DNA from: an uncultured Synergistia bacterium
Lineage (GTDB): Bacteria > Eremiobacterota > SpSt-956 > JAKJGF01
DNA length: 7,914 bases
NCBI GenBank assembly: GCA_937888925.1
Contig: CALARM010000436.1
Span: 1 to 7,914 of the forward strand
Direction of reading: 5' to 3'
The position numbers and the translations under genes were made by a program. The notes beneath the pieces were generated by a model, which ran no database searches, was not told where the DNA came from, and saw only the letters and a program-made list of their open reading frames with translations. Within the stretch, counting starts at the first letter, position 1. Every line of letters starts with the position of its first letter. Below, in pieces: positions 1 through 5,923 of the stretch.

Positions 1-298
1 AATAACTGTGAAGGAACCGGGAAAAGACCTGAAACCCGGCATGTTTGCCAGAGGGAAAATACTGCTTGCCGAACATAAAGCAGTTCCTGTCATACCCGAT
101 GCATGTATAAAAACAAAGAATGATAAAACCTGTGTCTTTACGGTAAAAGATTCTAAAGTGGTACAGAAATATATTGTAAAAGGGCCATCCATGAATAACA
201 ACAGTGAGGTTGTAGAGGGACTTGCACCGGGGGAAAAAGTGGTTTATTCAGGATTTGTAAAAGACGGAGATACTGTGAATATCATAAATGAGGAGTAA
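1..298 (+). CDS. RND efflux periplasmic adaptor subunit (HlyD/MFP family), C-terminal end only
   Basis: The reading frame is already open at the left edge (first full codon at 2-4) and ends at TAA 296-298, so only about the last 99 residues are present. The GTG at 8 is an internal valine, not a start. The visible part begins with the motif LKPGMFARGKI, which is typical of the end of the beta-barrel domain in membrane fusion proteins. It continues into a membrane-proximal domain (AVPVIPDACI, then VVEGLAPGEKVVYSGFVKDG). Proteins of this family bridge the inner-membrane RND pump and an outer-membrane TolC-type channel in the periplasm. The pump gene starts 5 nt after the stop, which supports co-transcription and a shared complex. 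The lipid anchor or signal peptide, hairpin and lipoyl domains would lie upstream of the window. Confidence 0.9.
   Translation, partial: ITVKEPGKDLKPGMFARGKILLAEHKAVPVIPDACIKTKNDKTCVFTVKDSKVVQKYIVKGPSMNNNSEVVEGLAPGEKVVYSGFVKDGDTVNIINEE
290..295 (+). promoter_or_regulatory. Shine-Dalgarno site for the RND pump gene
   Basis: GAGGAG lies in the last codons of the adaptor gene and touches its TAA stop. It is 8 nt upstream of the ATG at 304. This fixes the pump start and suggests that translation of the two genes is coupled. Confidence 0.8.
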
Positions 299-303
299 CA
301 TAT

Positions 304-3300
304 ATGTGGTTAACAGATATAGCTATTAAACGTCCTGTTTTTACTGTAATGGTATTTATAGCTCTTATTGTTATGGGGATAAGATCGGTAACTATGATGC
401 CTGTAGATAAACTTCCTGATATGGATGTGCCTATAGTAACAATAACGACAATATATCCGGGAGCAGGGCCTGAAGAAATAGAGAGCCTTGTAACGAAAAA
501 GATCGAAGATCAGGTAAGCAGCGTCGATAAGATAGATACAATAAAATCCGTTTCCAGAGAAGGTATTTCAACGGTTATCATACAGTTCCTCATAGAGGCG
601 GATATTGATGTTTCCACTGCAGACGTCAGGGCAAAGGTGGCCATCGCAAAGAAGGATCTCCCCGATGATGCTGAAGAACCTATTGTGTCCAAACTGGATC
701 TCGGCGCCCTTCCTGTAATCACTATGGGTATTACCAGTGATTCCATGAATATAAGAGAAGTTAAAACCCTTGTGAAAAATATCATAGCAGACAGATTTTC
801 AAAACAGAACGGCGTAGGTAATGTGGACGTATCGGGAGGAGATACAAGAGAAATCCTGGTGCTGGCAGACCAGGAGAGATTGATTGCCCATTCTATAACC
901 ATAGCGGAACTGAAAAACCTGCTCCAGGCATCAAACCTGAATGTTCCCAGCGGAAACATGAAGCCGGGAGTCCAGGAAAATTCCATCAGACTTCTGGGAG
1001 AATTTCAGTCTGTCGATGAGATAAAGAATTTAAGAATTTCAAAAACTACTAAAAATGGCATAGAAAATATAAAACTCTCCGATATTGTAGATGTAATAGA
1101 CGGAAATGCAGACAGAGAAGCTTTTACAAGGCTTGATGGCGTTGACAGCGTCGGTCTTACCATAAGAAAACAGGGCAGTGCCAATTCCCTGAAAACAGTT
1201 GAAGCTATAAAAACAGAGCTTGCATCTGTACAGAAGGATTATCCTCAGCTCACAATAAAGATAAGCGACGACCAGTCAATAAATATAAAAAACTCCATAG
1301 AATCGGTATTTCATGAACTGCTCCTTGGAGGTATTCTTGCAGTAATAGTAATTTTTATATTCCTCCATAATATCAGGTTTGTTTTCATCGTAATTATGGC
1401 CCTTCCGTCTCCTATGATTGCAACATTCATTATTCTGTTTGCCACAGGGCAGACTCTTAACACTATGTCTCTTATGGGTCTTACTCTCTGTATAGGTATT
1501 CTTATAGACGATACCATAGTGGTTCTGGAAAATATACACAGACATCTTAAAATGGGAAAAGACCCCATGACTGCAGCCTTTGAAGGTAGAACGGAAATAG
1601 GCCTTGCCGCGATAGCCATAACAATGACCGACTGTGTCATATATCTGCCTGTTGCTTTTATGGGAGGAGTTGTGGGAAGAGCGTTTCTTTCCTTCGGTAT
1701 TACAGTCGCTTCTGCAACATTATTTTCCCTTTTTACTTCCTATACCTTTACTCCCATGCTTGCTTCCCGGTTATTAAAAAGTGAAAAGGAAAAAGAAGAA
1801 AAAAAAACTATACTGGATAAATTTTTTGATGTTTTCGACAGGTTTTATGACGGACTGGATAGCTTTTACAGAACTGTTCTGGACAGAGCCCTTAAAATCA
1901 GATGGCTTGTAGTTATTGTCGGTATGGGTTCTCTTGTTGTGGCACTGGTTTTCATTGCTCCTCATATTCAGGTTGAATTTACTCCTCAGGATGATCAGGG
2001 GAAAATACAGATTAAGATAGAGCTGCCAACAACTGTAAATGTAACGGAAACAGACAGGATTACAAAAAAAATAGAAGATATAATTATGAATAAACAGGAT
2101 TTCCCTGAAGTCAAATCTGTTTTTACAAATGTGGGGGCAGAAGCAGGAAGTGTTATATCCTCAGGTTCTCAGGGGCCTGAATATGCGTCAATAGATATAG
2201 ATACAGGCCAGAGGAGCGACAGAAAAAGAAGTGTTTTTGAAATAGGCCGTATTATGACGGAAAAATTCTCGCCCATTCCTTATAATATAACGGTAACATA
2301 TCCTAAATCAATGGGCGCCAATGATGTACCTGTACAGATAGAAGTTACAGGTAACAGATTTCAGAGAGATGACATTCTGAATATAGCGGCAAAAGTAAAA
2401 GAGATAACAGAACATACTAAGGGTACTACCAATGTCAGTATGAGCTGGAAAGAAGGCAAACCTGAAACAAAAGTCATTGTAGACAGGTTGAAAATTGCTT
2501 CCACTCCCTTTACAGTGGCATATATAGGGTCGATACTGAGAACCAGTGTGGCAGGCAATACTGACATGAAATACAGGGAATACGGAGAAGAATATGACAT
2601 ACGGGTAAGACTCCAGGAAAAATACAGAAAAGAAAACTATCAGACAGGCAATATATATCTGGGAGATATAAAAGGAAACCCTGTTTACATAAAAAATGTG
2701 GCAGATCTTGTGACAAAACCTGCTCCCAATAATATAGACCACAGGAACAAGCAGCTTGCCGTTATTGTTAAAGCAGAACTTGCAAAAGGTGCTGCTCTCG
2801 GTAATATTCAGACGGAAATAACTAAAACCATGGCCAAAGAACTTACCCTGCCTGCCGGCATAACGGTAAAATTCGGAGGAGACGCAAAAATTATGGTAGA
2901 GTCTTTCGGCTATATGATCCAGGCTCTTGTCCTTGCCATAATTCTTGTATATCTTGTAATGGCTTCCATATTTGAATCTTACATAAATCCCTTTATCATT
3001 ATGTTTGCCCTTCCTCAGGCCATGGTAGGAGGATTTCTTGCTTTATTTGTAACAGGTTCCACCCTGAGTATTTTCTCTATGATAGGTTTTATCATGCTCA
3101 TAGGACTGGTAGGTAAAAATGCCATATTGCTTATTGATTATACCAATACTCTGAGAGGCAGAGGAATGGAAAGGGATGAGGCTCTGAAGCAGGCAGGCCC
3201 TACGAGGCTTCGTCCCATACTTATGACTACGGCAGCCCTTATATTTGCACTTTTCCCTGTAGCTCTTGGACTGGGGTCAGGTGCGGAATTGAGGCAGCCG

Positions 3301-3429
3301 ATGTCTATAGCAGTAATAGGAGGGCTTACCCTTTCCACCCTCCTTACCCTTCTCGTTATACCTGTTCTTTATGCACAGTTTGATGATTTTATGATATGGT
3401 TTAATAAGGTCAGGGGAAAAGGAAAATAG
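304..3429 (+). CDS. RND-family efflux pump, inner-membrane permease (AcrB/MexB-like, HAE-type)
   Basis: This 1041-residue protein has close to the usual length of AcrB-type pumps, which export drugs or other amphiphiles from periplasm and inner membrane using the proton gradient. The layout is standard. TM1 is at about 10-30, followed by a large periplasmic porter domain. TM2-TM6 span about 337-490, and TM7 is at about 530-552. A second periplasmic domain follows, and TM8-TM12 span about 868-1025. The proton-relay residues are present: the TM4 motif GILIDDTIVVLENIHRH carries D402 and D403, equivalent to AcrB D407/D408. The TM10 motif GLVGKNAILLIDY carries K938, equivalent to AcrB K940. The N-terminus (IKRPVFTVMV, then DKLPDMDVP and YPGAGPEEIE) is classic for the family. 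The charged SEKEKEEKK segment between TM6 and TM7 is cytoplasmic. The D/D/K set argues for an HAE-type organic-substrate pump rather than a metal exporter, but the substrate cannot be read from sequence. The gene follows its adaptor gene and no channel gene is seen. Confidence 0.96.
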   Translation: MWLTDIAIKRPVFTVMVFIALIVMGIRSVTMMPVDKLPDMDVPIVTITTIYPGAGPEEIESLVTKKIEDQVSSVDKIDTIKSVSREGISTVIIQFLIEADIDVSTADVRAKVAIAKKDLPDDAEEPIVSKLDLGALPVITMGITSDSMNIREVKTLVKNIIADRFSKQNGVGNVDVSGGDTREILVLADQERLIAHSITIAELKNLLQASNLNVPSGNMKPGVQENSIRLLGEFQSVDEIKNLRISKTTKNGIENIKLSDIVDVIDGNADREAFTRLDGVDSVGLTIRKQGSANSLKTVEAIKTELASVQKDYPQLTIKISDDQSINIKNSIESVFHELLLGGILAVIVIFIFLHNIRFVFIVIMALPSPMIATFIILFATGQTLNTMSLMGLTLCIGILIDDTIVVLENIHRHLKMGKDPMTAAFEGRTEIGLAAIAITMTDCVIYLPVAFMGGVVGRAFLSFGITVASATLFSLFTSYTFTPMLASRLLKSEKEKEEKKTILDKFFDVFDRFYDGLDSFYRTVLDRALKIRWLVVIVGMGSLVVALVFIAPHIQVEFTPQDDQGKIQIKIELPTTVNVTETDRITKKIEDIIMNKQDFPEVKSVFTNVGAEAGSVISSGSQGPEYASIDIDTGQRSDRKRSVFEIGRIMTEKFSPIPYNITVTYPKSMGANDVPVQIEVTGNRFQRDDILNIAAKVKEITEHTKGTTNVSMSWKEGKPETKVIVDRLKIASTPFTVAYIGSILRTSVAGNTDMKYREYGEEYDIRVRLQEKYRKENYQTGNIYLGDIKGNPVYIKNVADLVTKPAPNNIDHRNKQLAVIVKAELAKGAALGNIQTEITKTMAKELTLPAGITVKFGGDAKIMVESFGYMIQALVLAIILVYLVMASIFESYINPFIIMFALPQAMVGGFLALFVTGSTLSIFSMIGFIMLIGLVGKNAILLIDYTNTLRGRGMERDEALKQAGPTRLRPILMTTAALIFALFPVALGLGSGAELRQPMSIAVIGGLTLSTLLTLLVIPVLYAQFDDFMIWFNKVRGKGK

Positions 3430-3470
3430 ACATTTTTACTATGTTATGATAAAATTAAAGTGAAAATAAG

Positions 3471-3504
3471 TTACTGAGTATTGAATAAACTTAGTATAAA
3501 GTTT
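3471..3504 (+). terminator. Weak hairpin region after the efflux operon, possible terminator
   Basis: Two competing small inverted repeats lie about 40 nt after the pump stop. TACTGAG (3472-3478) can pair with CTTAGTA (3490-3496), giving seven pairs including one G-U. AAACTT (3487-3492) pairs perfectly with AAGTTT (3499-3504). Neither is GC-rich and neither is followed by a clear T-run, so this is at best a weak intrinsic terminator. The rest of 3430-3698 is very AT-rich and I found no credible gene in it. It must hold the end of the efflux transcript and probably the promoter of the toxin-antitoxin pair. Confidence 0.22.
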
Positions 3505-3605
3505 CGTAAATATCTTTGTGTATAAAATATGCATAAATTACAAATAAATCAATATGTTTGCATTATGATAATACATAAATGTTTTAATGAAACGATATAC
3601 TAGTT

Positions 3606-3636
3606 CTTCTCGTAACTCATTAAGTGTTACGAGAGG
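3606..3636 (+). promoter_or_regulatory. Perfect 9-bp inverted repeat upstream of the toxin-antitoxin genes (candidate operator or RNA hairpin)
   Basis: TCTCGTAAC (3608-3616) and GTTACGAGA (3626-3634) are exact reverse complements separated by 9 nt. On the plus-strand transcript the stem extends to 11 pairs (3606-3616 with 3626-3636) through one G-U and one C-G pair. No T-run follows, so it is not a standard terminator. VapBC complexes commonly repress their own promoter by binding palindromes, and this site is about 60 nt before the antitoxin start, so an operator is a reasonable guess. A possible -10-like TATGAT lies at 3644-3649, but I see no good -35. Confidence 0.4.
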
Positions 3637-3698
3637 TGTATGCTATGATTACCTCAGTAATAATTTAGAATGAATTTGTAAGGTAAGGTGTATAATTT

Positions 3699-3917
3699 AT
3701 GCAGTTCGTAAGAAAAATAATAGAAAGTACACTTATTGAGAATATAATTGATTTACCTGAAGAGCTTCAACATAAAAAATTGGAATTATTAGTCTTTCCT
3801 TTTGTTGAAAAAGAATCTTCCAATGAATTTGATCCTGAAGATTTTGCAGGACTTTTAAACATAGAAAACCTGGATAGAGAAATAAAAAACATGCGAGATG
3901 AATGGGAAAGAATTTAA
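3699..3917 (+). CDS. vapB: VapB-type antitoxin of a VapBC toxin-antitoxin pair
   Basis: This is a 72-residue acidic protein directly upstream of a PIN-domain toxin, the standard antitoxin position. The N-terminal part (VRKIIES, then IIDLPEELQHKKLELLVFPF, residues about 4-35) looks like a short beta-rich DNA-binding or dimerisation domain, and the IDLPEEL stretch loosely recalls AbrB-like antitoxins. The C-terminal part (about 45-72, ending NMRDEWERI) is charged and helical, as expected of the tail that wraps and blocks the toxin. The start ATG is supported by AAGGTG at 3685-3690, 8 nt upstream. The gene is markedly AT-rich and uses TTA, ATA and AAA heavily, more than the pump gene, which fits the mobile habit of such modules. 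The antitoxin call rests mainly on size, position and general character. The exact family is uncertain. Confidence 0.8.
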   Translation: MQFVRKIIESTLIENIIDLPEELQHKKLELLVFPFVEKESSNEFDPEDFAGLLNIENLDREIKNMRDEWERI

Positions 3918-4297
3918 TGTATTTGATAGATACGAATATATTGATTTATCATTTCAATAACAGTATACCTGACAGAATAAAACCGGTAATAAAAGAAATA
4001 TTTCAAAGACATTTTAATATTTCAGTTATAACCAGAATGGAATTTCTCGGTTTTAGAGGACATACTGAAGAGAGTTTTGAAAAAGCCCGCTTATTCTTAT
4101 CTTATTCCCATATCATTAACCTTGAGGATGATATAGTTGAAATGGTTATAAATCTGAGAAGGTCTAAAAAAATAAAACTTCCCGATGCAATTATTGCTTC
4201 TACTGCAACTAAAAAAGACCTGATTTTAGTGACAAGAAATGTAGAGGATTTTACTGACATTAATATAAAAATTTATAATCCTTTTGGTATAAAGTAA
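3917..4297 (+). CDS. vapC: VapC-type PIN-domain ribonuclease toxin
   Basis: The 126-residue protein matches the usual length of VapC toxins, Mg2+-dependent endoribonucleases that block translation by cutting tRNA or rRNA unless held by their antitoxin. The acidic PIN residues are in the expected order: D5 in LIDTNILIY, E42 in RMEFLG, D90 in LPDAIIAST, and D111 in VTRNVEDF (with N108). The active site therefore looks intact. I chose ATG 3917 because it overlaps the antitoxin stop as TAATG, a common coupled arrangement, and because PIN toxins usually start directly with MYLIDTN. An in-frame ATG at 3902 would add only MGKNL. A purine stretch (GGGAAAG, 3904-3910) precedes 3917. The target RNA cannot be read from the sequence. 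Confidence 0.9.
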   Translation: MYLIDTNILIYHFNNSIPDRIKPVIKEIFQRHFNISVITRMEFLGFRGHTEESFEKARLFLSYSHIINLEDDIVEMVINLRRSKKIKLPDAIIASTATKKDLILVTRNVEDFTDINIKIYNPFGIK

Positions 4298-4300
4298 AAG

Positions 4301-4363
4301 AGGGATTATTCCGATGTTAGTAGTAAAAACTCCTTATTTTCGAAACAATCCCTGTTTTTATTT
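4301..4363. terminator. Bidirectional terminator hairpin between vapC and the malic enzyme gene
   Basis: AGGGATTATTCCG (4301-4313) and CGAAACAATCCCT (4341-4353) form an inverted repeat with 11 of 13 positions paired and a loop of 27 nt. It starts 3 nt after the vapC stop and is followed on the plus strand by a T-rich run (4355-4363). Read on the minus strand, the two mismatches become G-U pairs, so all 13 positions pair, and a shorter T-run (complement of 4297-4300) follows. The position between two converging genes fits a shared terminator. The long loop lowers confidence. Confidence 0.6.
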
Positions 4364-4369
4364 ACCTTT

Positions 4370-5707
4370 TTATTCCTCCGGTGCAGGCGGTATTAACTTG
4401 TTATCCATAAGAAGATGAACCATTTCTCTTGCTCCCCTTATAGCTGTTTCCGCCTTTTCCATCAGTTCTTCTTTTGAGAGGTGAATTCTGGCAATACCCT
4501 GTTCTATGGCTTTCAATCCTACTGCCACTGCTTCTCTCGGGAATACTTCCCATTCATTCATATTCGGTATGATATAGTCTTCTCTTAATCCCTTGTCTTC
4601 TGCAACCTTTGCCAGTTCCAGTGCTGCAGCTATACACATCTCGTCTGTAATGGTTTTTGCCTGAACATCAAGAGCTCCTCTGAATATGCCGGGGAAGCCC
4701 AGGGAATTATTTACCTGATTGTCAAAATCAGATCTTCCAGTTGCAACTATTCTTGCTCCTGCTTCTTTAGCTTCCCATGGCCATATTTCCGGTATGGGAT
4801 TTGCCGTGGCAAATACTATTGAATCTTTTGCCATAGTGGAAACCCATTCAGGTTTTATCGTGCCAGGGCCGGGAGTAGAAGCTGCTATACAGACATCCAT
4901 ATTCTTAAACGCTTCTCCTGTAGCACCGGCTCTGCCCCATTTATTTGTTCTCTCACATATATCCCATTTATATGTTCCTTTAAGGTCATTTCTTGTTGTA
5001 CAGAGCATGCCTTTGCTGTCACATATAATAACATTTTCAGCTTTTATTCCTGCTGCCACGATGATTCTGAAAATAGCCATATTTGCAGCACCTGCACCTA
5101 CAAGACATACATGGGCTTCGTCCATTCTTTTACCGACGAATTTAAGGGCATTTATAAGACCTGCTGCAACAACTGCGGCAGTTCCCTGCTGATCATCATG
5201 CCAGACAGGTATGTCCATTTCTTTTCTCAGTCTTTCAAGTATTTCAAAACATTTAGGTTTTTCAATATCTTCCAGATTTATACCGCCAAAACATGGCTGG
5301 AGCAATTTTACTGTTCTTATTATTTCTTCCGTATCTTTTGTATCCAGACATATGGGAAATGCATCTACTCCTCCGAGATATTTAAATAGAAGGGCTTTAC
5401 CTTCCATAACAGGTATAGCAGCTTCAGGACCTATGTCACCCAGGCCGAGAACCCTTGTGCCGTCAGATATTACTGCTACCATATTAGCCTTGTTTGTATG
5501 GAGAAAAACCTTTGATTTGTCTGCTTTAATATCAAGGCATGGTTTTGCCACTCCCGGGGTATACCATATGGCAAAATCATTGAAATCCCTTATAACGCAT
5601 TTTGGCACAACTCCTATTTTACCTCTGTAAAAAGGATGGAGTTTCATAGCGTCTTTCCCCGGTTTTTCTGCTTTTTTGAGCAGTTCTTCTTTTGTAAGTT
5701 TTTCCAT
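4370..5707 (-). CDS. NAD(P)-dependent malic enzyme (malate dehydrogenase, oxaloacetate-decarboxylating)
   Basis: The enzyme oxidatively decarboxylates malate to pyruvate and CO2 with reduction of NAD(P)+, in the cytoplasm. From ATG 5707 it has 445 residues, close to the short bacterial form without a phosphotransacetylase-like tail. The N-terminal malic domain shows FAIWYTPGVA with the probable catalytic Y49, and VMEGKALLFK with the probable catalytic K104. The probable metal ligands E146/D147 lie in INLEDIEKP and the D171/D172 pair in HDDQQGTA. The NAD(P)-binding domain begins with LVGAGAANMAIF (about 202-213), followed by TANPIPEIWPWEA and NSLGFPGIFRGALD. I do not assign NAD or NADP preference. 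The start is ambiguous. GTG at 5737 is in frame and would add ten residues (MKAGQAPADF), but it overlaps the strong Shine-Dalgarno itself. ATG 5707 gives MEKLTKEELL, which looks more natural, but sits 29 nt from that site. The gene converges on vapC and diverges from the transglycosylase gene. Confidence 0.95.
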   Translation of the reverse strand: MEKLTKEELLKKAEKPGKDAMKLHPFYRGKIGVVPKCVIRDFNDFAIWYTPGVAKPCLDIKADKSKVFLHTNKANMVAVISDGTRVLGLGDIGPEAAIPVMEGKALLFKYLGGVDAFPICLDTKDTEEIIRTVKLLQPCFGGINLEDIEKPKCFEILERLRKEMDIPVWHDDQQGTAAVVAAGLINALKFVGKRMDEAHVCLVGAGAANMAIFRIIVAAGIKAENVIICDSKGMLCTTRNDLKGTYKWDICERTNKWGRAGATGEAFKNMDVCIAASTPGPGTIKPEWVSTMAKDSIVFATANPIPEIWPWEAKEAGARIVATGRSDFDNQVNNSLGFPGIFRGALDVQAKTITDEMCIAAALELAKVAEDKGLREDYIIPNMNEWEVFPREAVAVGLKAIEQGIARIHLSKEELMEKAETAIRGAREMVHLLMDNKLIPPAPEE

Positions 5708-5742
5708 GAAATCTGCTGGAGCCTGGCCAGCTTTCACCTCCT
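5708..5742 (-). promoter_or_regulatory. Shine-Dalgarno site with an intervening hairpin before the malic enzyme ATG
   Basis: On the minus strand, AGGAGG (5742 down to 5737), extended to AGGAGGTGA, is a near-perfect match to the 16S anti-Shine-Dalgarno sequence. The only in-frame canonical starts are GTG 5737, which overlaps it, and ATG 5707, which is 29 nt away. Between them GCTGG (5731-5727) can pair with CCAGC (5719-5715) around a 7-nt loop. Folding this 17-nt element would shorten the effective gap from AGGAGG to the ATG to about 12 nt. Confidence 0.5.
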
Positions 5743-5770
5743 GATTTTTGATGTTTATGGGAAACTATTT

Positions 5771-5798
5771 TTTATAAGAACTTAATACTTTCTCTAAA
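5771..5798 (-). promoter_or_regulatory. Candidate promoter for the malic enzyme gene
   Basis: On the minus strand, TTTAGA (5798 down to 5793) is followed after 16 nt by TATAAA (5776 down to 5771). These match the sigma70 consensus at 4 of 6 and 5 of 6 positions. Transcription would begin near 5764, about 20 nt before the Shine-Dalgarno site. The region is so AT-rich that chance matches are likely. Confidence 0.35.
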
Positions 5799-5813
5799 TA
5801 TATATTAAACCCC

Positions 5814-5832
5814 TTCAATAAAAAAAATTGAA
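5814..5832. repeat. Small inverted repeat with an A-tract centre in the divergent control region
   Basis: TTCAAT (5814-5819) and ATTGAA (5827-5832) are exact reverse complements separated by seven A residues. It lies between the two divergent candidate promoters, upstream of both -35 elements. It could be an operator or a bent A-tract, but at six base pairs in AT-rich DNA it may be chance. Confidence 0.25.
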
Positions 5833-5860
5833 TGATATTTAAGTGGGAAAAATAATAAGA

Positions 5861-5889
5861 TTGACTCATACTTCTCGTGATGATATAAT
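5861..5889 (+). promoter_or_regulatory. Strong sigma70-type promoter for the lytic transglycosylase gene
   Basis: TTGACT (5861-5866) matches the -35 consensus at 5 of 6 positions and TATAAT (5884-5889) matches the -10 perfectly, with the ideal 17-nt spacer. Transcription would start near 5896, giving a leader of about 28 nt to the GTG at 5924. This is the best promoter in the window. Confidence 0.82.
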
Positions 5890-5913
5890 TTTTCACTGAA
5901 ATTTAAAGACATC

Positions 5914-5918
5914 AGGTG
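5914..5918 (+). promoter_or_regulatory. Shine-Dalgarno site that selects GTG 5924 for the transglycosylase
   Basis: AGGTG ends 5 nt before GTG 5924 but 17 nt before ATG 5936, so spacing favours the GTG start. No other purine-rich site lies closer to the ATG. Confidence 0.6.
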
Positions 5919-5923
5919 TATTA

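Noticed and set aside
8..10. GTG as a start of a small 96-residue gene
   Set aside because: The frame is open upstream to the window edge and the protein matches the C-terminal end of an RND adaptor, so this is an internal codon of a truncated gene.
510..986. Minus-strand open frame of 158 codons inside the pump gene
   Set aside because: It lies wholly opposite the well-supported RND pump gene, its protein has no recognisable family character, and it has no gene-like context. The other minus-strand frames within 1276-3338 are rejected for the same reason.
3529..3603. 24-codon plus-strand ATG frame in the gap before the antitoxin
   Set aside because: There is no Shine-Dalgarno site and no recognisable peptide character; such short frames are expected by chance in AT-rich DNA.
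3902..3916. Earlier ATG start for the PIN toxin
   Set aside because: It would add only MGKNL before the typical MYLIDTN start and enlarge the overlap with the antitoxin; the TAATG overlap at 3917 is the more usual arrangement.
4719..5630. Plus-strand open frames opposite the malic enzyme gene
   Set aside because: The malic enzyme frame carries all family motifs and occupies this whole stretch; the opposite frames overlap each other and show no domain signal.
3430..5923. Search for CRISPR arrays, tRNA genes, insertion-sequence ends or a defence island
   Set aside because: No regularly spaced repeats, cloverleaf-like sequence, transposase frame or terminal inverted repeats were seen; the toxin-antitoxin pair is the only defence-related element.
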